Shown here piece after piece: positions 1 to 12,600 of a DNA stretch of 64,000 nucleotides (positions within the stretch are counted from its first letter, which is position 1; each line of letters opens with the position of its first letter). Source of the DNA: Cochliopodium minus (lineage: Eukaryota; Discosea; Himatismenida; Cochliopodiidae); contig JAMYWO010000057.1 of the NCBI GenBank assembly GCA_024220525.1, forward strand, positions 9,437 to 73,436, read 5' to 3'. The position numbers and the translations under genes were made by a program. The notes beneath the pieces are model-generated. The model saw only the letters and a program-made list of their open reading frames with translations, had not been told where the DNA came from and did no database searches.

Positions 1-75
1 AAAATAAAAAATAAAAAATAAAAAATAAAAAATAAAAAATAAAAAATAAAAAATAAAAAATAAAAAATAAAAAAT
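1..75. repeat. (AAAAAAT)n heptamer tract in an intron
   Basis: About ten near-perfect copies of AAAAAAT. The tract lies just past the GT donor (positions 114-113 on the minus strand) of the last visible exon of the cysteine-rich gene, so it is intronic for that gene and is T-rich in its sense direction. Confidence 0.9.
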
Positions 76-114
76 GTAAAATAATAAATAAAAAATAAAA
101 AATAAATAAAATAC

Positions 115-3100
115 GAAAGGATTGTTGCTTTTGGTCAAACTACTCAACAAAGCGGAAGTGGAGATGACGGAAACAGAAGAAAAATCAGAGGAGGCGTATA
201 AACCAACAGAGGAGGTGACACAGAAATAAAGAGAGGGGACAGTGGTGGGATTGATGGTGACAACTATGGAACTCCCCACCTTGATCACTCTGCTGTCTCC
301 TCTACAGACGAGGTAGCTCCCGAATTTGTAGGAGATCACCACGTTTTCGTAGCATTTTCCGTTTGGTGGAAGGGATGCTTTGGGTGTAGAGGTGCCTTTT
401 TAAAACAAAATAAAAATATATGAAATATAAAAATAAAATAAATAACAAATAATAAATGAAAAATAAAAATAAAAAATAAAATATAAAATTTAAAATAATA
501 TTCAAAAATTAAATAAAATGAAAAATAAATAAAAAATAAAAAATAAAAATTAAAATTGCAATATTAAAAGCATTTTTTGCTTTTAACTCAAATTCTTTTA
601 AAAAAAATTATTTTTGTAATAAAAGAATTTTCTGAATTCAAACAAAAAATTCCTTTTAAAAAAATTTTTAAAAAATAAAAATATTTACAATCACAAGTCA
701 AAAGAGAAAGGACATTGAGAAAATACTCGTATTCACAAATGAAACGATCAGAAGTGGCAAGGGCAGGGAGTTTGTAGAGAATGTTCGAGACATTTAAAGA
801 AGTAAAGGTCATTTGGAGCGTGTAAATGTTGGCGGGATTCCACTCCTTTGTGTTCCATTTTGTTTTGTAAATGGGCACTTGTGTGTAATTTGCATTTGAC
901 CAAGTATAGGTGGTTGACTTTGAAAAAAAATGAATGTTTTAATATTAAAAATTAATGTTTTAATATTTAAATTTAAAAAAAATGGAAATAAAAAAAAAAA
1001 ATGTAAAAAACAAAAATTAATAAATAAAAAACAAAAAATAAAAAATAAAAAATAGAAAATAAAAAATAAAAAATAAAAAATAAAAAATAAAAAATAAAAA
1101 ATAAAATAAAAATTCTAAAAAAAATGCTTACATAACTTCCTCCACATGTGAGACAGTCTGATTGGGATTTGTTGGTAGTGCCATCGATATTTCCGATGGT
1201 AAAGTCTTGTTTATAGTAGCAATAATCAGAATTTGAACCTTCTTTACAGCCTGACACAGACAAACAGCCCGTTTTACTAAATTAACAAAAAAAAAATTGG
1301 TTGATTTAATTCATCAAAGAAATAAATGAAATAAATTGAAATTTTAAAAATAAAAAATGAAGAAAAAATTTATTTAAATTCGAATAATAATAAAAATAAA
1401 AAAAATTAAATCAGAAATTGTTCTCACTTATATCTTTGATCAATCCAAGTCCTTCCACTTGCGATGCAAACAGGCTTAGTAATATGGGTACTCAAACAAC
1501 CAAACTGATTCCAACTGTCAAGAGAAGAGACAAAAGTAGGAGAAGAGGAGTTGATTATGTAAGACTGGTTATACGACTCACCTGCATTCAATTTTCGGAG
1601 CTGCCACAAACAGACGGGACAGGATTCGGGGTCAATGTATTCCGTTTGGTAGAGGCAAGCAGGGTAGTAGTCCTGGTTAGAGCAATACCCACTGTTTTCA
1701 CATTGTGATTCTGGTAAAGTTTCATCACACTGTTTCCATAAAAAAAAAAATGTTTTAATAAATGTTTTTAAAAAAGATTGAAAATTTGTTAATAAAATTT
1801 GTTAATAAAAGTGAGTAATCGAATCAACATATAAAATTTAATAATTTAATTAATTTCACATAACTTTATTTTAATTTAGATGGATAAAATTAAATAATCA
1901 AGAAAAAAAAAAAAAAAAAAAGAATTGGTACCTTTTTGTGCTGTTTCAAAATTTTGCAAAAAAAAATAAAAAATTTCAAAAAAAAACTTTAAAAAAATTC
2001 TTTTACAGTCCAACGACAACCAAGAGAGTCCAAAGAAAGGAGAGGACAAGAAGAGTCAGAACCAGCGCAACTAAGACATTGCTCAGGCAACAAAGACTGG
2101 CAAGACTCCAAAGTGAAACCCAAGTTGATACAAGAGACGTTGTCGTATTGAGGGAAGAGACAAAGAGAATCGTTGGAGTTCCACCATCCTTGGTTGGTTT
2201 TGCATTCGGTACTGCTCGTTATTGTTTTGTTGAAGCATGTGTATTGTTGTTTGAGTGGGTCGTTCAGGCATTTTCCGCATCTTCCATAACATGCTTCTGT
2301 TGTGTTGCCTTTAATAAAAAAAAATTTGTTTTAAAAGAAAAAATCAAAACATATTATGATGTTGTAATTATAATTTTTGAACAAAATCATAAAATATACT
2401 TTATAAAAATTTGTTTTAAATGAAAAAAAAAAATTTATTTGAAAAATATAAACAAATGAACAAACTTTGTTCAATAAAATTTTGATTGTAGAAAAGATAA
2501 ATTATCAAAAGTTTACAACTTGGTTAGATATAAATTTTTTACTTTTTAAATTAATGGACTATCTGTAAATTTTAGAGTTCCAAAATTTAAAATTGAAAAA
2601 AAATGAATTAAAATTGAAATAAAAAATGATTTATCAAGAAATTGTTTCTTCAAAAAAAAAAAAAATTAATTGTGGAATGAAAAGTTACATTTATAATTTA
2701 ATACATTGATAAAAATAAAGATATATGTTTAAAAAGAGAATTACATTGAAGATTTAGCACACCATTGATAGAACAAACATTCAAGGACTCACATTGTGCC
2801 TGGTTGGTGACGTTTTCAAAAATAGAATTGTCAGGAGTCTCCCAATACTTTCCATAGACCCATGTACCATTCGTACAAAAATAAGGGGAACCAACGTTCA
2901 AAATACAAACGTTCATTAAGTCATCATAATACTTGTATGCTAAATTTTTAATTTTTTTTAAATTTTTTTTAAATTTTTTTTAAATTTTTTTTTATTTTCG
3001 ATTTTTTGAATTTTATTTTTTAAATTTTTTTTTATTTTCGATTTTTTAAATTTATTTTTACCCTCATCTGAGGTTGAGTTAAAAATACATTGAGATTGAT

Positions 3101-5835
3101 CAAGGGGCAAAGAACAAAACCCAAGTTGACAGAGTGTATAGTTGGAAAATCCTATCCCACACTTGCAGTTTGACTCGCTAGTGTTGGAATAACAATAATT
3201 TAAAATGCGATTATAGGAGTACCCTTTTTTTTTAAAAAAAATTTTAAATATTCAAAATAATGTCGAAAGATTTTTTTTTTTTAACCTGTTTGTAAGCAAT
3301 TTTTTTCTGTTTGAAGATTGGGATCAATAATCCTACAAACATTGCCTAAAAGAAAAATTTATTGAAGAAAATTAAAATTAAAAAATAAATAAAAAATTTG
3401 AAATAAAAAATAAAAAAAGAAAAAAATAAAAAAAGAAAAAAATAAAAAAATAAAAAAATAAAAAAATAAAAAAATAAAAAAATAAAAAATTTGAAATAAA
3501 AAATGAAAAATAAAAAAAATTTACCAAATGGAATTTTATAGCAACTCAAATCATTTCCGAATTCACAGATTTCGCAAACACCAGAAAAACTAGTGTTGGT
3601 GTCTATACAATCAGATTGTGTGACGAGAGGATACTCAAGGTTGGTAGTGTTCAACCGACAATAACCAACGGAAAGACAATCTGTGCTGTTCAAATTAATG
3701 ATGTCTCCTCCCACACCTAAACATTGCTCGACTAGTGTTTGGTTCAAGAAAAATTCATAAAACTCTTCGTCTGTGGAAGTTGTCATATTCTTTTTCATAA
3801 AAAAATTTAAATTATTTCAAAAAAAAATTCAAAAAATATTAATTCAAAAAATTTTTAAAATTGTTTATAATTTCAAAAATTTTTTAACATAAAAAAAAAT
3901 TTACCAACAAAATTTTGTAGATGTTTTCGATTTGAGTTGGAAATTCCTCTATAAGACATTTAATGGTAGAGTTTTTCGCACTTTCGAGAGTACATAAAGT
4001 ACAATATCCGTTTTGATAATTGCTTTTTAAAAGGATACAATTATTAAAAAAAAAAATTAAAAAAAAATACCAAGTAGAACAAGGACAATCACTATCCGTT
4101 TCACATTGAGCACTTTCGTCAGTATAATTCACTCTTTGAAAACATTGCAATATTTTGCTGTAAGGAGTTACAAGCGAAGCAAGATTGGGATAACTGCTCG
4201 TATAAGTATTACATCCTTTAAAAAAAGATTGATATCAATCTGTTTATTGATTATAAATTCTTTACCATATTGGGGTTCCAATGCAAAGTTTTTGATATAA
4301 TAGTAGTTGTTCAACAATACGCTGCTTTTAGATTGAGTGGCGCATGTGAACTTTTGTTGAACAGATGTGATTTGCCCAATAGATTCCGTTATATTTCTTG
4401 CATCGCAGCATTTTGTACCATTGCTTGTATATTATGTGGTTTTGAAGTGAATATAATATAAATTAAGTAATTTTGGATTTAAAATTTTTTACCTGAAGAA
4501 ATATGGATTACAACATGGATCATTATTCCAATTTGTGCTCATAGATTCATATTGGCATTTTTGGCTTGGATATGTGAAAACATTTGGAGTTGAAAAAAGG
4601 TTTTGGTCGATGAAATTTGTACAATTCTCAATTATCATGGAATTACTGAAAAAAAATGCTTTCCAAATTGAATCACTCAAAGTATTCCATTCATTTGAAT
4701 TTGATATTTCTGAATTAATTGAAGAAAAATATGATCGCAAGGTTGATACTGTGGTTGATGGACATGTTAATCCTATAGTTCTTGCTATTGGAACAGTTGT
4801 ACTAAATCCAGTAGGATACAGCTTTTGTGAGTTTGTCAATTGATAACCTATTCAAATTTACAATGATATTTCTATTATAATTTTCTTAAATTTGGAATAC
4901 CTGTATTTCCTTTTCCAATCAATTCAAGTCTGCAATTTCCAATATTAGAACTGCTTGGCCTTTTATTGAATCTGAATGGAAAAGGAATAAATAAATTTTA
5001 TTATCAGTATAAATCCGAAACTTACGTATATTTGTTCCCAGCTTTTGTCAATGAATTTACGAAAAGAAAATTTAGGCTTTCATTATATTGAGGTGTTCCT
5101 AAATCTATGAATTTTTTTTTTATTTTTAATTAACTACTGTAAAAATAAAAAAAAAATGGTTTTTACTTAAATTATAAAGACCACCAACCATATCTGTCAA
5201 AGGATCATTGGTTGGGTATAATGGGATCAAATAGTCCAATGATCTAATTGTGTCAAAATTTATATTAAATTAAGATTATTCAGAAAAGTAAATTTACGAT
5301 CCTCCAAAACCCTTGACATACTCAATGGATTTGCTTGTTGTTGGAGGCACAGATTGTATTATTATGCCACTACAGTTCATTTGATACATTCCCAATAGAT
5401 TTACCAAAGTAGTTGGCATATAAATACAAGAAGATGCAATTGGGCCTTTATAAAGGTAAATTATTATATTTTCAGAGAATAATTATTATTTTCACCAAAG
5501 CAAAGGGGATAGGAGATATTCACCGAGCTAGCATTGAATGATGAATAAGGGATTAATGAATTGGCATTTGAGAAATATAGTTTGTCATCAAAAGTGATTT
5601 GAAAGACGTAGGCATCTATATTTTGAATCAAATTTAATTTTTGTCCTTACTCAAAAGATGATCATGTTTTACCTATATTTTCTCCAATCTTCTTTAAATT
5701 AGAGGAAATCAAAATCTGAAAATAATTTACCCCAAGATCTCTATTAATATGTTTATATACCATCTGTTTGATTTGGAAACAATAGAATAGTTGAATGGAT
5801 AATATCAAAAGTGACAATAACTTCAAACTTTTCAT
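115..5835 (-). CDS. Large cysteine-rich secreted or surface protein (3' end beyond window)
   Basis: Seen: the first exon (5835-5761) encodes MKSLKLLSLLILSIQLFYCF, a typical signal peptide, and ends at a GTATAT donor. It is followed on the minus strand by about twenty short exons separated by A/T-rich GT-AG introns. Clear exons include about 4840-4490, 4130-4075, 3790-3525, 2930-2745, 2310-2010, 1260-1130, 880-690 and 375-115. The product is rich in cysteine and in N-x-S/T sequons, for example NNDPCCNPYFF continuing over an intron into NGTKCCDAR, CYGRCGKC and CETDSDCPCSTW. No transmembrane segment or named domain is recognisable in the visible part. The last visible exon ends at a donor at 114, so the gene continues to the left. 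Inference: an extracellular protein with disulphide-rich modules, perhaps an adhesin or receptor ectodomain. Two adjacent genes cannot be excluded, but no second signal peptide was seen. Confidence 0.7.
1020..1110. repeat. (AAAAAAT)n tract inside an intron
   Basis: Roughly ten copies of ATAAAAA between two exons of the cysteine-rich gene. The tract is sense T-rich and has no coding features. Confidence 0.85.
3395..3515. repeat. A-rich heptamer tract (AAAAAAT / AAAAAAG) in an intron
   Basis: Imperfect array of A6T and A6G units in an intron of the cysteine-rich gene, just downstream (in the gene's sense) of the exon at about 3790-3525. Confidence 0.8.
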
Positions 5836-6370
5836 CTATTTATTTTTGATTTCCAATTTTATTATTAATTTTTGAGATTATTTTGAAATAGGAAAAGAAC
5901 GGAAGATGATTATTGAGGATTTTAAAAAAAATTAAAATTAAAAACTTCCTCTTTTATTCAATGAATAAAATTATAATCAAGAATACTGGTATATGCTTCT
6001 GATGAATTAATCACAATTTTTTCATCACAATTTTTTATAAAGGGGAAATAATAATAATAAAAAATTTGGAGAGATATGAAAAATAATATTCTTTTTAATC
6101 AACATGTGAATTGAAGCAAAATTTATCTCTTTGTTTATAAGAAATTATAAATTCACAATTAATTGAATGATAACTGGATAATTATAAACTTTATCGAAGA
6201 AGCAAAAGCACAATAATAATCGAATCGAAATTAAACAAAAAAAATTTTGCTTTTAATAAAGTATTTTAAAATTCCTGTTATTTCATGATGCAATAGATAA
6301 TAAAAGTTTTACATTAAAATTAGGAAATTATATCTGAAGGAAACAATTAAATAAAAAAAAATTTAATTGA
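5836..6370. promoter_or_regulatory. Divergent intergenic region between the cysteine-rich gene and the two-pore channel gene
   Basis: 535 bp of A/T-rich sequence between two divergent start codons. I see no open frame with coding composition, no RNA gene and no clear motif. It must hold the promoters of both flanking genes. Confidence 0.4.
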
Positions 6371-9077
6371 ATGTTTGATTCAAATAATTTAAGAACAGAA
6401 ATTGGGGATCAATTTTTTATAACAACAATAAATCTTGATGATGATAGTTCAATTCTCGAAGATAAACAAGAGATTCAGATGGAAATGAAAAATTCTGAAA
6501 AATCAGTCCCTAGAGAAAACATAGAACTAGCTGCAACATTAATTGATGCAAGTTTTGGAAGTTTTTTGCCAAAGAAAATGTTGCAAAAAGGTAAAATTTA
6601 TATTTAAAAAGTATTGGTGCTAAAATAAAGTTATGATACAATTGAAATTTCAATGATAAAATATGATTTTTATTTAAAAACAGGAAAATTTGGGATCAAA
6701 TGGTATAGAATACATTCCAATCTTATTTTGATCAGATCTTTTTTCTTGATCTGTCTATTCTTGTTCTCATTTTTTGAAGGTATAAAAACTATCAATAGAT
6801 ATCTTTAAAAATCACATTAATCTGTTATCGTTTAAGTACCAAGTTGGTGCTTCAAGAGAGATTGCAGTGTTCCAAGAGATCTAAAAATGATTATTAATAA
6901 TTCAACGCAACCTATCCAACTAATGAACAGTGGATTTGCAAAAATCCCTTGGAAAACAGGCTTATTTGTAGAATTGGCATTGATTTCATTAGTATTTTTT
7001 ATCTCTGTGATGCCTTCTCTTCTATTCAGGGGAGCCAAATACTATTACTATAAACCATCGTAAAGAATCATAAAAACATTTTTGATTTTTTTTTTCTCAA
7101 TTGACTTGATTCTTTTGAATTTGCAAAAGATGGATCTTTATTTTGACAATAGTATATCTGGGGTGTATTGTTGATATATTTATCAGCTTTTCTGTGGTGG
7201 AATTTGTTAGAATGTCCCAACTGCTGAGACCATTCTTCTTCATTTTAGTGTCAAGATCCATCAAATACACGATCATTTCCATCATAAAATGCATCAAAAA
7301 GATATTGGAGATAATGGCCATCCTAGCCTTCTGGGTGGTATTTTTCTCATGGATTGGATTATTGTTGTGGAAAAACTTACCAGGACAAACAAACTACAGT
7401 ACAGTAGGACATGCTTTTTCTTCGACCCAAACAATGATTTCTACTGTCAATTATCCAGATGTGATGATACCTTATTATCTTTACAGCAGATCTTCTTTTT
7501 TGTTCTTTTTCTTTTTCATGTTACTGGGATATTACTTTTTGTTGCCCCTCATTCTGGCAGTGATGTACAGCAACTACAAAGAGACAATGAAAGAAGAAGG
7601 GAGTGCATTTGTAAAGAAAAAGATTGATCATTTGGATCTTGCTTTCAATTATTTGGATATTAATGTAAGAAAATGTTTTTTATGATTTGTTTATCAATTA
7701 ATTGAAACGAGGTTACGTTGGGAGGGAATGCTTGATCAGTCTTTTCAAAAAGTTGAACACCTACATCAAGATACCATACATCACAGAAAGAAAATACGAT
7801 GAAATGATCAACACTTTGGACAACTCAGGCAATGGAAAAATAGAACTCGAAAAATTTCTTGAAATCCAAAAGTAAAGTTTATATTTATAATATATTGTTG
7901 TTTTAATATACTATATTATTTGTAATATACATTGTCATTTATACAAATTTGTATATTATTTGTTAATATATTGTTTTTAAAAAATAGTATTGTTTTTTTG
8001 GGAGGAAGACAAGATCCAAGACTTCATATCTATTTCCCTTTCTTCTTCAAAAGTAAGTTTGGAGAAAGATTCATAAAGTTTTTCACCAACAAGTACATGG
8101 ACTGGACCCATTTTTTTCTATTGTTCGTCAATTTTGCGTTGTTAATTGCGCAAACTGGATTGTTCATTGCAAACAAGCCAACCAAAAAAGAGTTTGGTTA
8201 TCCAGATCTCCTAATCTCGATTTTCTACTTTTTTGAGATGTTTGGAAAAGTATTGTCTTATGGACCGATGGGATATTGGAAAAAGATTCCCCACAATGTA
8301 GACGGTCTATTTGCAATTCTCAATTTAGTAGTGGATTCAATTTACTTCAATAATGATTCACCGGAAGCAACCAGAATAGTCTTGGTCACGAGATTGTTGA
8401 GAATGCTCACTCTCTTCTTTAGATTCAAGAAGATTCAAATGATTATGAAGGTGGTTGTCAAACTGGCTCCTATTGTAGGTCGTATACTTGGTGTTCTTTT
8501 GATTACATATCATTTCATGTCTCATATTGGTAACAAGAACAACAATTAATTAATATTTTTGTAAATTAATTTTTAATTTTTCTTAGGTATTCTCAGCTTT
8601 GGAGGCTATCTTTTTGTTGGGAATATCAAATTGGTTGGAAGTTCATATGCCCTATCAAATTATTATCCCTATAATTTCAATGATTTTCCAACCTCTTTTT
8701 CCGTAATGTTTAATCTCCAAATAATTAACAACTGGAATGTCATGTTTGATGGCATTGAGAGAGTCACATCTGGTTTTTCAAGAATTTATATCATAATCTT
8801 CTGGATTTTGGGTGGTGTCATTATTGCCAATCTATTAGTCACTGTTTTGCTTGAAGTAAGAAAGAATCATTTTGTTATTAATAATCTTCTTATAAAAATT
8901 TAGGCATTCATATCAGATTGGTCTCAAATTCAACTTGAAGCTAAAAAAGAACTTGAAAATGATAAATCCTTTGCCATCAAGAAAAGAAAAAATATTTACG
9001 ATCTTTATGTAGATCCAATTGAAATTAACAAAATTATTGAATCAAAGATCCAATCAAGAGCCAAACATATCAATTAA
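6371..9077 (+). CDS. Two-pore cation channel (TPC) with EF-hand linker
   Basis: Eight exons (6371-6590, 6684-6779, 6837-7059, 7130-7664, 7753-7871, 7988-8529, 8587-8855, 8904-9077) keep one frame and give about 725 residues, a normal TPC length. Domain I has six hydrophobic segments; its pore reads STVNYPDVMIPYY, the TPC signature of N-x-PDVMxPxY type. The linker contains a degenerate EF-loop (FNYLDIN...) and a good one, LDNSGNGKIELEKF, as in plant TPC1. Domain II has an S4-like segment with spaced basic residues (TRLLRMLTLFFRFKK), a pore with IINNWNVMFDG and a final S6 (IIFWILGGVIIANLLVTVLLE). Known of the family: endolysosomal or vacuolar Ca2+/Na+ channels formed as dimers. Inferred: Ca2+-responsive channel of an intracellular compartment. 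Exon 5 is taken to start at 7753, because an earlier acceptor at 7711 would break the frame. Confidence 0.88.
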
Positions 9078-9629
9078 AATTCAATCAAAAAATTTTTTAA
9101 TTTGGTAATATAATCTTTCTTCAAAGAAAGTTTGTAACAGTCAGAAAAAAGCAAAATTTATAAAATAGATTTTTTTTCAGATAATGTCAAGATAAATGTT
9201 ACAAAAAAAGATTTAAAAGATTATTCTTTGGGCTTTATATATTAAAATTAAACATTTAATAATAAAAAAGATCTTAAATACTCCTGATAATTCAGGGAAT
9301 CTATAGCACAATATCTCCCAATCGAGCCCGAGACTTGTCATCAAAGACTCACATGATTATTCCATCTTTTCAAACAAGAAAGAAGATGAAGATTTAAAAT
9401 TTGAGAAGACAAATGAGTTACAAATCAGTTACAACATAAATCAATGTGATTGTTTAACTTTTTTTTCTTTAAATTGTTTCCCGTAGTTGTTTGAATTAGA
9501 AAGAATTCAGTTTTTCTTAAATGATTTGACCAATTTGGTTTTTTTCAAAAATTGAAATAATTTCAAAAAAAAATATTAAAATTAAAAAAAAAAGGATACC
9601 ATATTGGAAAAACATAAATTGTTTTAATC
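9078..9629. other. Intergenic region without recognisable features
   Basis: 552 bp, A/T-rich, between the channel gene and the sacsin-like gene, which lie on the same strand. No RNA gene, repeat array or coding frame seen. A slightly more mixed stretch at about 9290-9375 has no recognisable identity. Confidence 0.4.
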
Positions 9630-12600
9630 ATGGATTTAGGAGATGATTTTACGGTCAAAGAAACCCTAACAAAAAGAATAAAGGTAAATTATTTTCAAAT
9701 TAATGAAAATTAAATTTATTTTATTTCAATAATACAGGGAATTCTATTGCAATATCCAGAGTAAATTCGCCAAATTATTTATTGCAACGCAAATTCTAAA
9801 TTTTATAAAATATGATAGTGGAAATACGATCATAAAAGAATTGATTCAGAACTCAGATGATGCAAAAGCAAGCGAAGTGAAAATAATCTATGATCTCAGG
9901 ACATTTTCTGGAGATAATCTCCTTACAAACAAGATCAAGGCAAGCCAAAAAAAAAAAAAAAAATCAAAAATTAATAAAATAAAAAATGTTTGGATAGAAT
10001 TTCATGGGACCTAGTAAATATTTTCAATTAAATTTAAGTTTTTCTCCTTTAAAATTTTTTTGATAAAGGTATATGTTGCTACAATAATTCTATCTTTGAA
10101 AAAGAGGACTTTGAGAGCATGAAAAACATTGCCAATAGTCTTAAAGCAAATAACTTGGCAGTAATTTTTTGTTTTTAATTAAAAGTGAATAATAAATAAA
10201 ACCAATGAAAAGAAAACAGGAAAGTTTGGAATAGGATTTCAATCTGTTTACCACTGTAAATATTTTCTTACTTTTTTTTTACATTTATCTAAAGTTATAA
10301 TAGTGACTGATTTACCTTCCTTTGTGAGTGGAAATTCTTTGGTAATTCTGGATCCACATATGAAATATCTCGACCAAAATAACTCACAAACAGGGAAAAT
10401 ATGGTAAACTCACTTCAAACTTTATTATAAACAAAATTTTAAAACTATTTTTAGGAATTTTGTTGAAAAAGATTTAAGCAAGTTTGGCGATCAATTAGAA
10501 CCGTACAAGTCAGAATACTTGAAGTGCGATATGAAAAATTTTTTCAATGGGACTCTTTTTAGATTTCCTCTTAGGACCTTAGAAACTGCGAAAGATTCTC
10601 AAATCACCAATAGACCATATCTCCCTGAGAATGTGAACAAACTTTTCACTTCTTTTGAGCAAGATGGGAGCGAAATATTGTTGTTTCTCAAGAACGTTCA
10701 ATCTGTGGAAATTCTCAAAATAGAAAGTAATGGAGAAATGTCTTCTCTCTACTCTATTTCAATTGATAAGATCAACCCAGAATTAATAAGAAAAAGAAAA
10801 GCTCTTTTAGAAACTTACATTTCTCTGGGTAAATCAATTTCTTCCTTGTTTTGTTTGTTTCCTTATTTATTTTTCTTAAAATTTTAGGACCTAACTATCT
10901 CAACAAAATTACCAACAATGAGCCTCCTATAATCTTTGATTTCAATCTAAAGCAAGAGAAACTTAACAAGGTCCAAATTGTTGATCACTGGTTAGTTTGT
11001 GGTACGATGGGAAGCAAATCCAGAGAGTTTGCGATCGAAAATATAAACTCTGGCAACAAACTGATTCCTTGGACCCAAGTTGCATTGAAGATTCCTGATG
11101 ATTTCAAAAATTGCAAGATTAATAAAGGGAGAATCTTTGTTTTTTTGCCTCTACCTACTCACACTGGTTTGAATTTCCATGTGAATGGATTTTTTGAGAT
11201 CTCCATGAACAGAATCGATTTGTGGATAGGAGATAACTTTGAGGGTGAGGGGAAAATAAAGAGTGAATGGAATAAAGTTCTCCAGCATGGTAAATATACA
11301 AAAAAAAAAAAACAAAGATTTGTAATATTACCAATCAATTATTCAAGATGGAAAATATTCTCATCAAAAATTAAAATTCTTATTTTATATACCTCATTTC
11401 TATGCCTTATTATTCATTTCATATTTGCCAAATTATTGATATCCATTATTGATAAAGATTTATAATCAAATTTATTAATAGATATCGTGCATACATTTAC
11501 TATGGCTCTTTCTCACTTTAAAAGTTTTCTTGATCCTTCTCATGTTGAGCAACTCGAATACTATTACCAACAGTTCCCCAATACGGAAGAGGTGCACAGT
11601 CATTGGAATGTTTTTGGAAAGTTTTTGGAGCACAGCCACAAATTAAAAGCAGACATTTTCTATACAAAGGCATCAGGTGGAAAGTGGATCTCTTTGGGAA
11701 ACACTTATATTGTTCCTTTCGAAATTGAATCTTCCTTGAGTCTTACTATTGAGGAATTCATGTTGAACGAAAATGAAAACATCGTGACGGATCTTCCTTT
11801 GTTTCTTAAAAAGATGCTGCTTCCCGAAAAAGGAAATGTCTTTGCCAAGAAAATAGTTCCTGGTGTGATTAGATCAATCTTCAAGAAACCCAACTTTAAT
11901 AAACAAAAGACTCTTTCTCGAGAAAACTTAATCTCTGTTTTCTCCTTTTCTGTTTCAGATCTCAAAACCAAGGAGGATTTTCTTAAACTTGATGGATGCA
12001 AGTTTTTGCCGTTAGTAGAAGGATTTGGAGAGATAAATAGATCCAAAAATTTTGATGAGTATTTCTTCTTTGCCACAGAATATGAAATATCTTTATTGCC
12101 CCACAGAGTGCAAACAAAATGTATTGATCCGAATATCGATGAAAATCTAAAGTCCAAGCTAATCGAGATTTCCAAGAGTGGTGTTTTAAACATTTTCCAA
12201 CTAAATGTTGTGGAGAATTACTCTAAGATTCTGAAAAAGTATATTTTCCCTGAAAGTTGGGACAAGTTGAAGCAAGTGGAACCAAATACATCTGTGGACA
12301 GCGATTGTATTACCAAATTGTGGGAACACATCAACAAAAATAACTACCCTCTTTCTTATTTTGAAGATCTCTTTTTGTTGACCAGCGAAGATGGAAATCT
12401 CTTAAAATTATCCAAAACTTCACATTCTCTCCTTCCTTCCACTCACCTTCAACAAAACTTGAAATCTGTTTTTAACAAATTGGGGTTCTATTTTGTCTCA
12501 AATGGAAATTTTTTGAAGAATGAAGGTATTAAAAAATACATCTACGATTGTACTGGACCTGTTATTCTCGATTTGGAGTTTAAAGATCTTCAACAAGACC

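Noticed and set aside
1-75. Possible telomeric array
   Set aside because: The AAAAAAT array lies in an intron next to a donor site, and the same motif recurs throughout the window.
53-1110. Hydrophobic I-F-Y-F-L-F-F peptides on the T-rich strand
   Set aside because: They are translations of heptamer arrays, occur in introns, and have no starts or conserved features.
1938-2423. 161-codon plus-strand open frame
   Set aside because: It is antisense to a Cys-rich exon of the minus-strand gene (about 2310-2010), whose splice sites and composition fit much better.
9290-9380. Possible tRNA or other RNA gene in the spacer before the sacsin-like gene
   Set aside because: The slightly G+C-richer stretch has no cloverleaf pairing or A/B-box sequence that I can identify.
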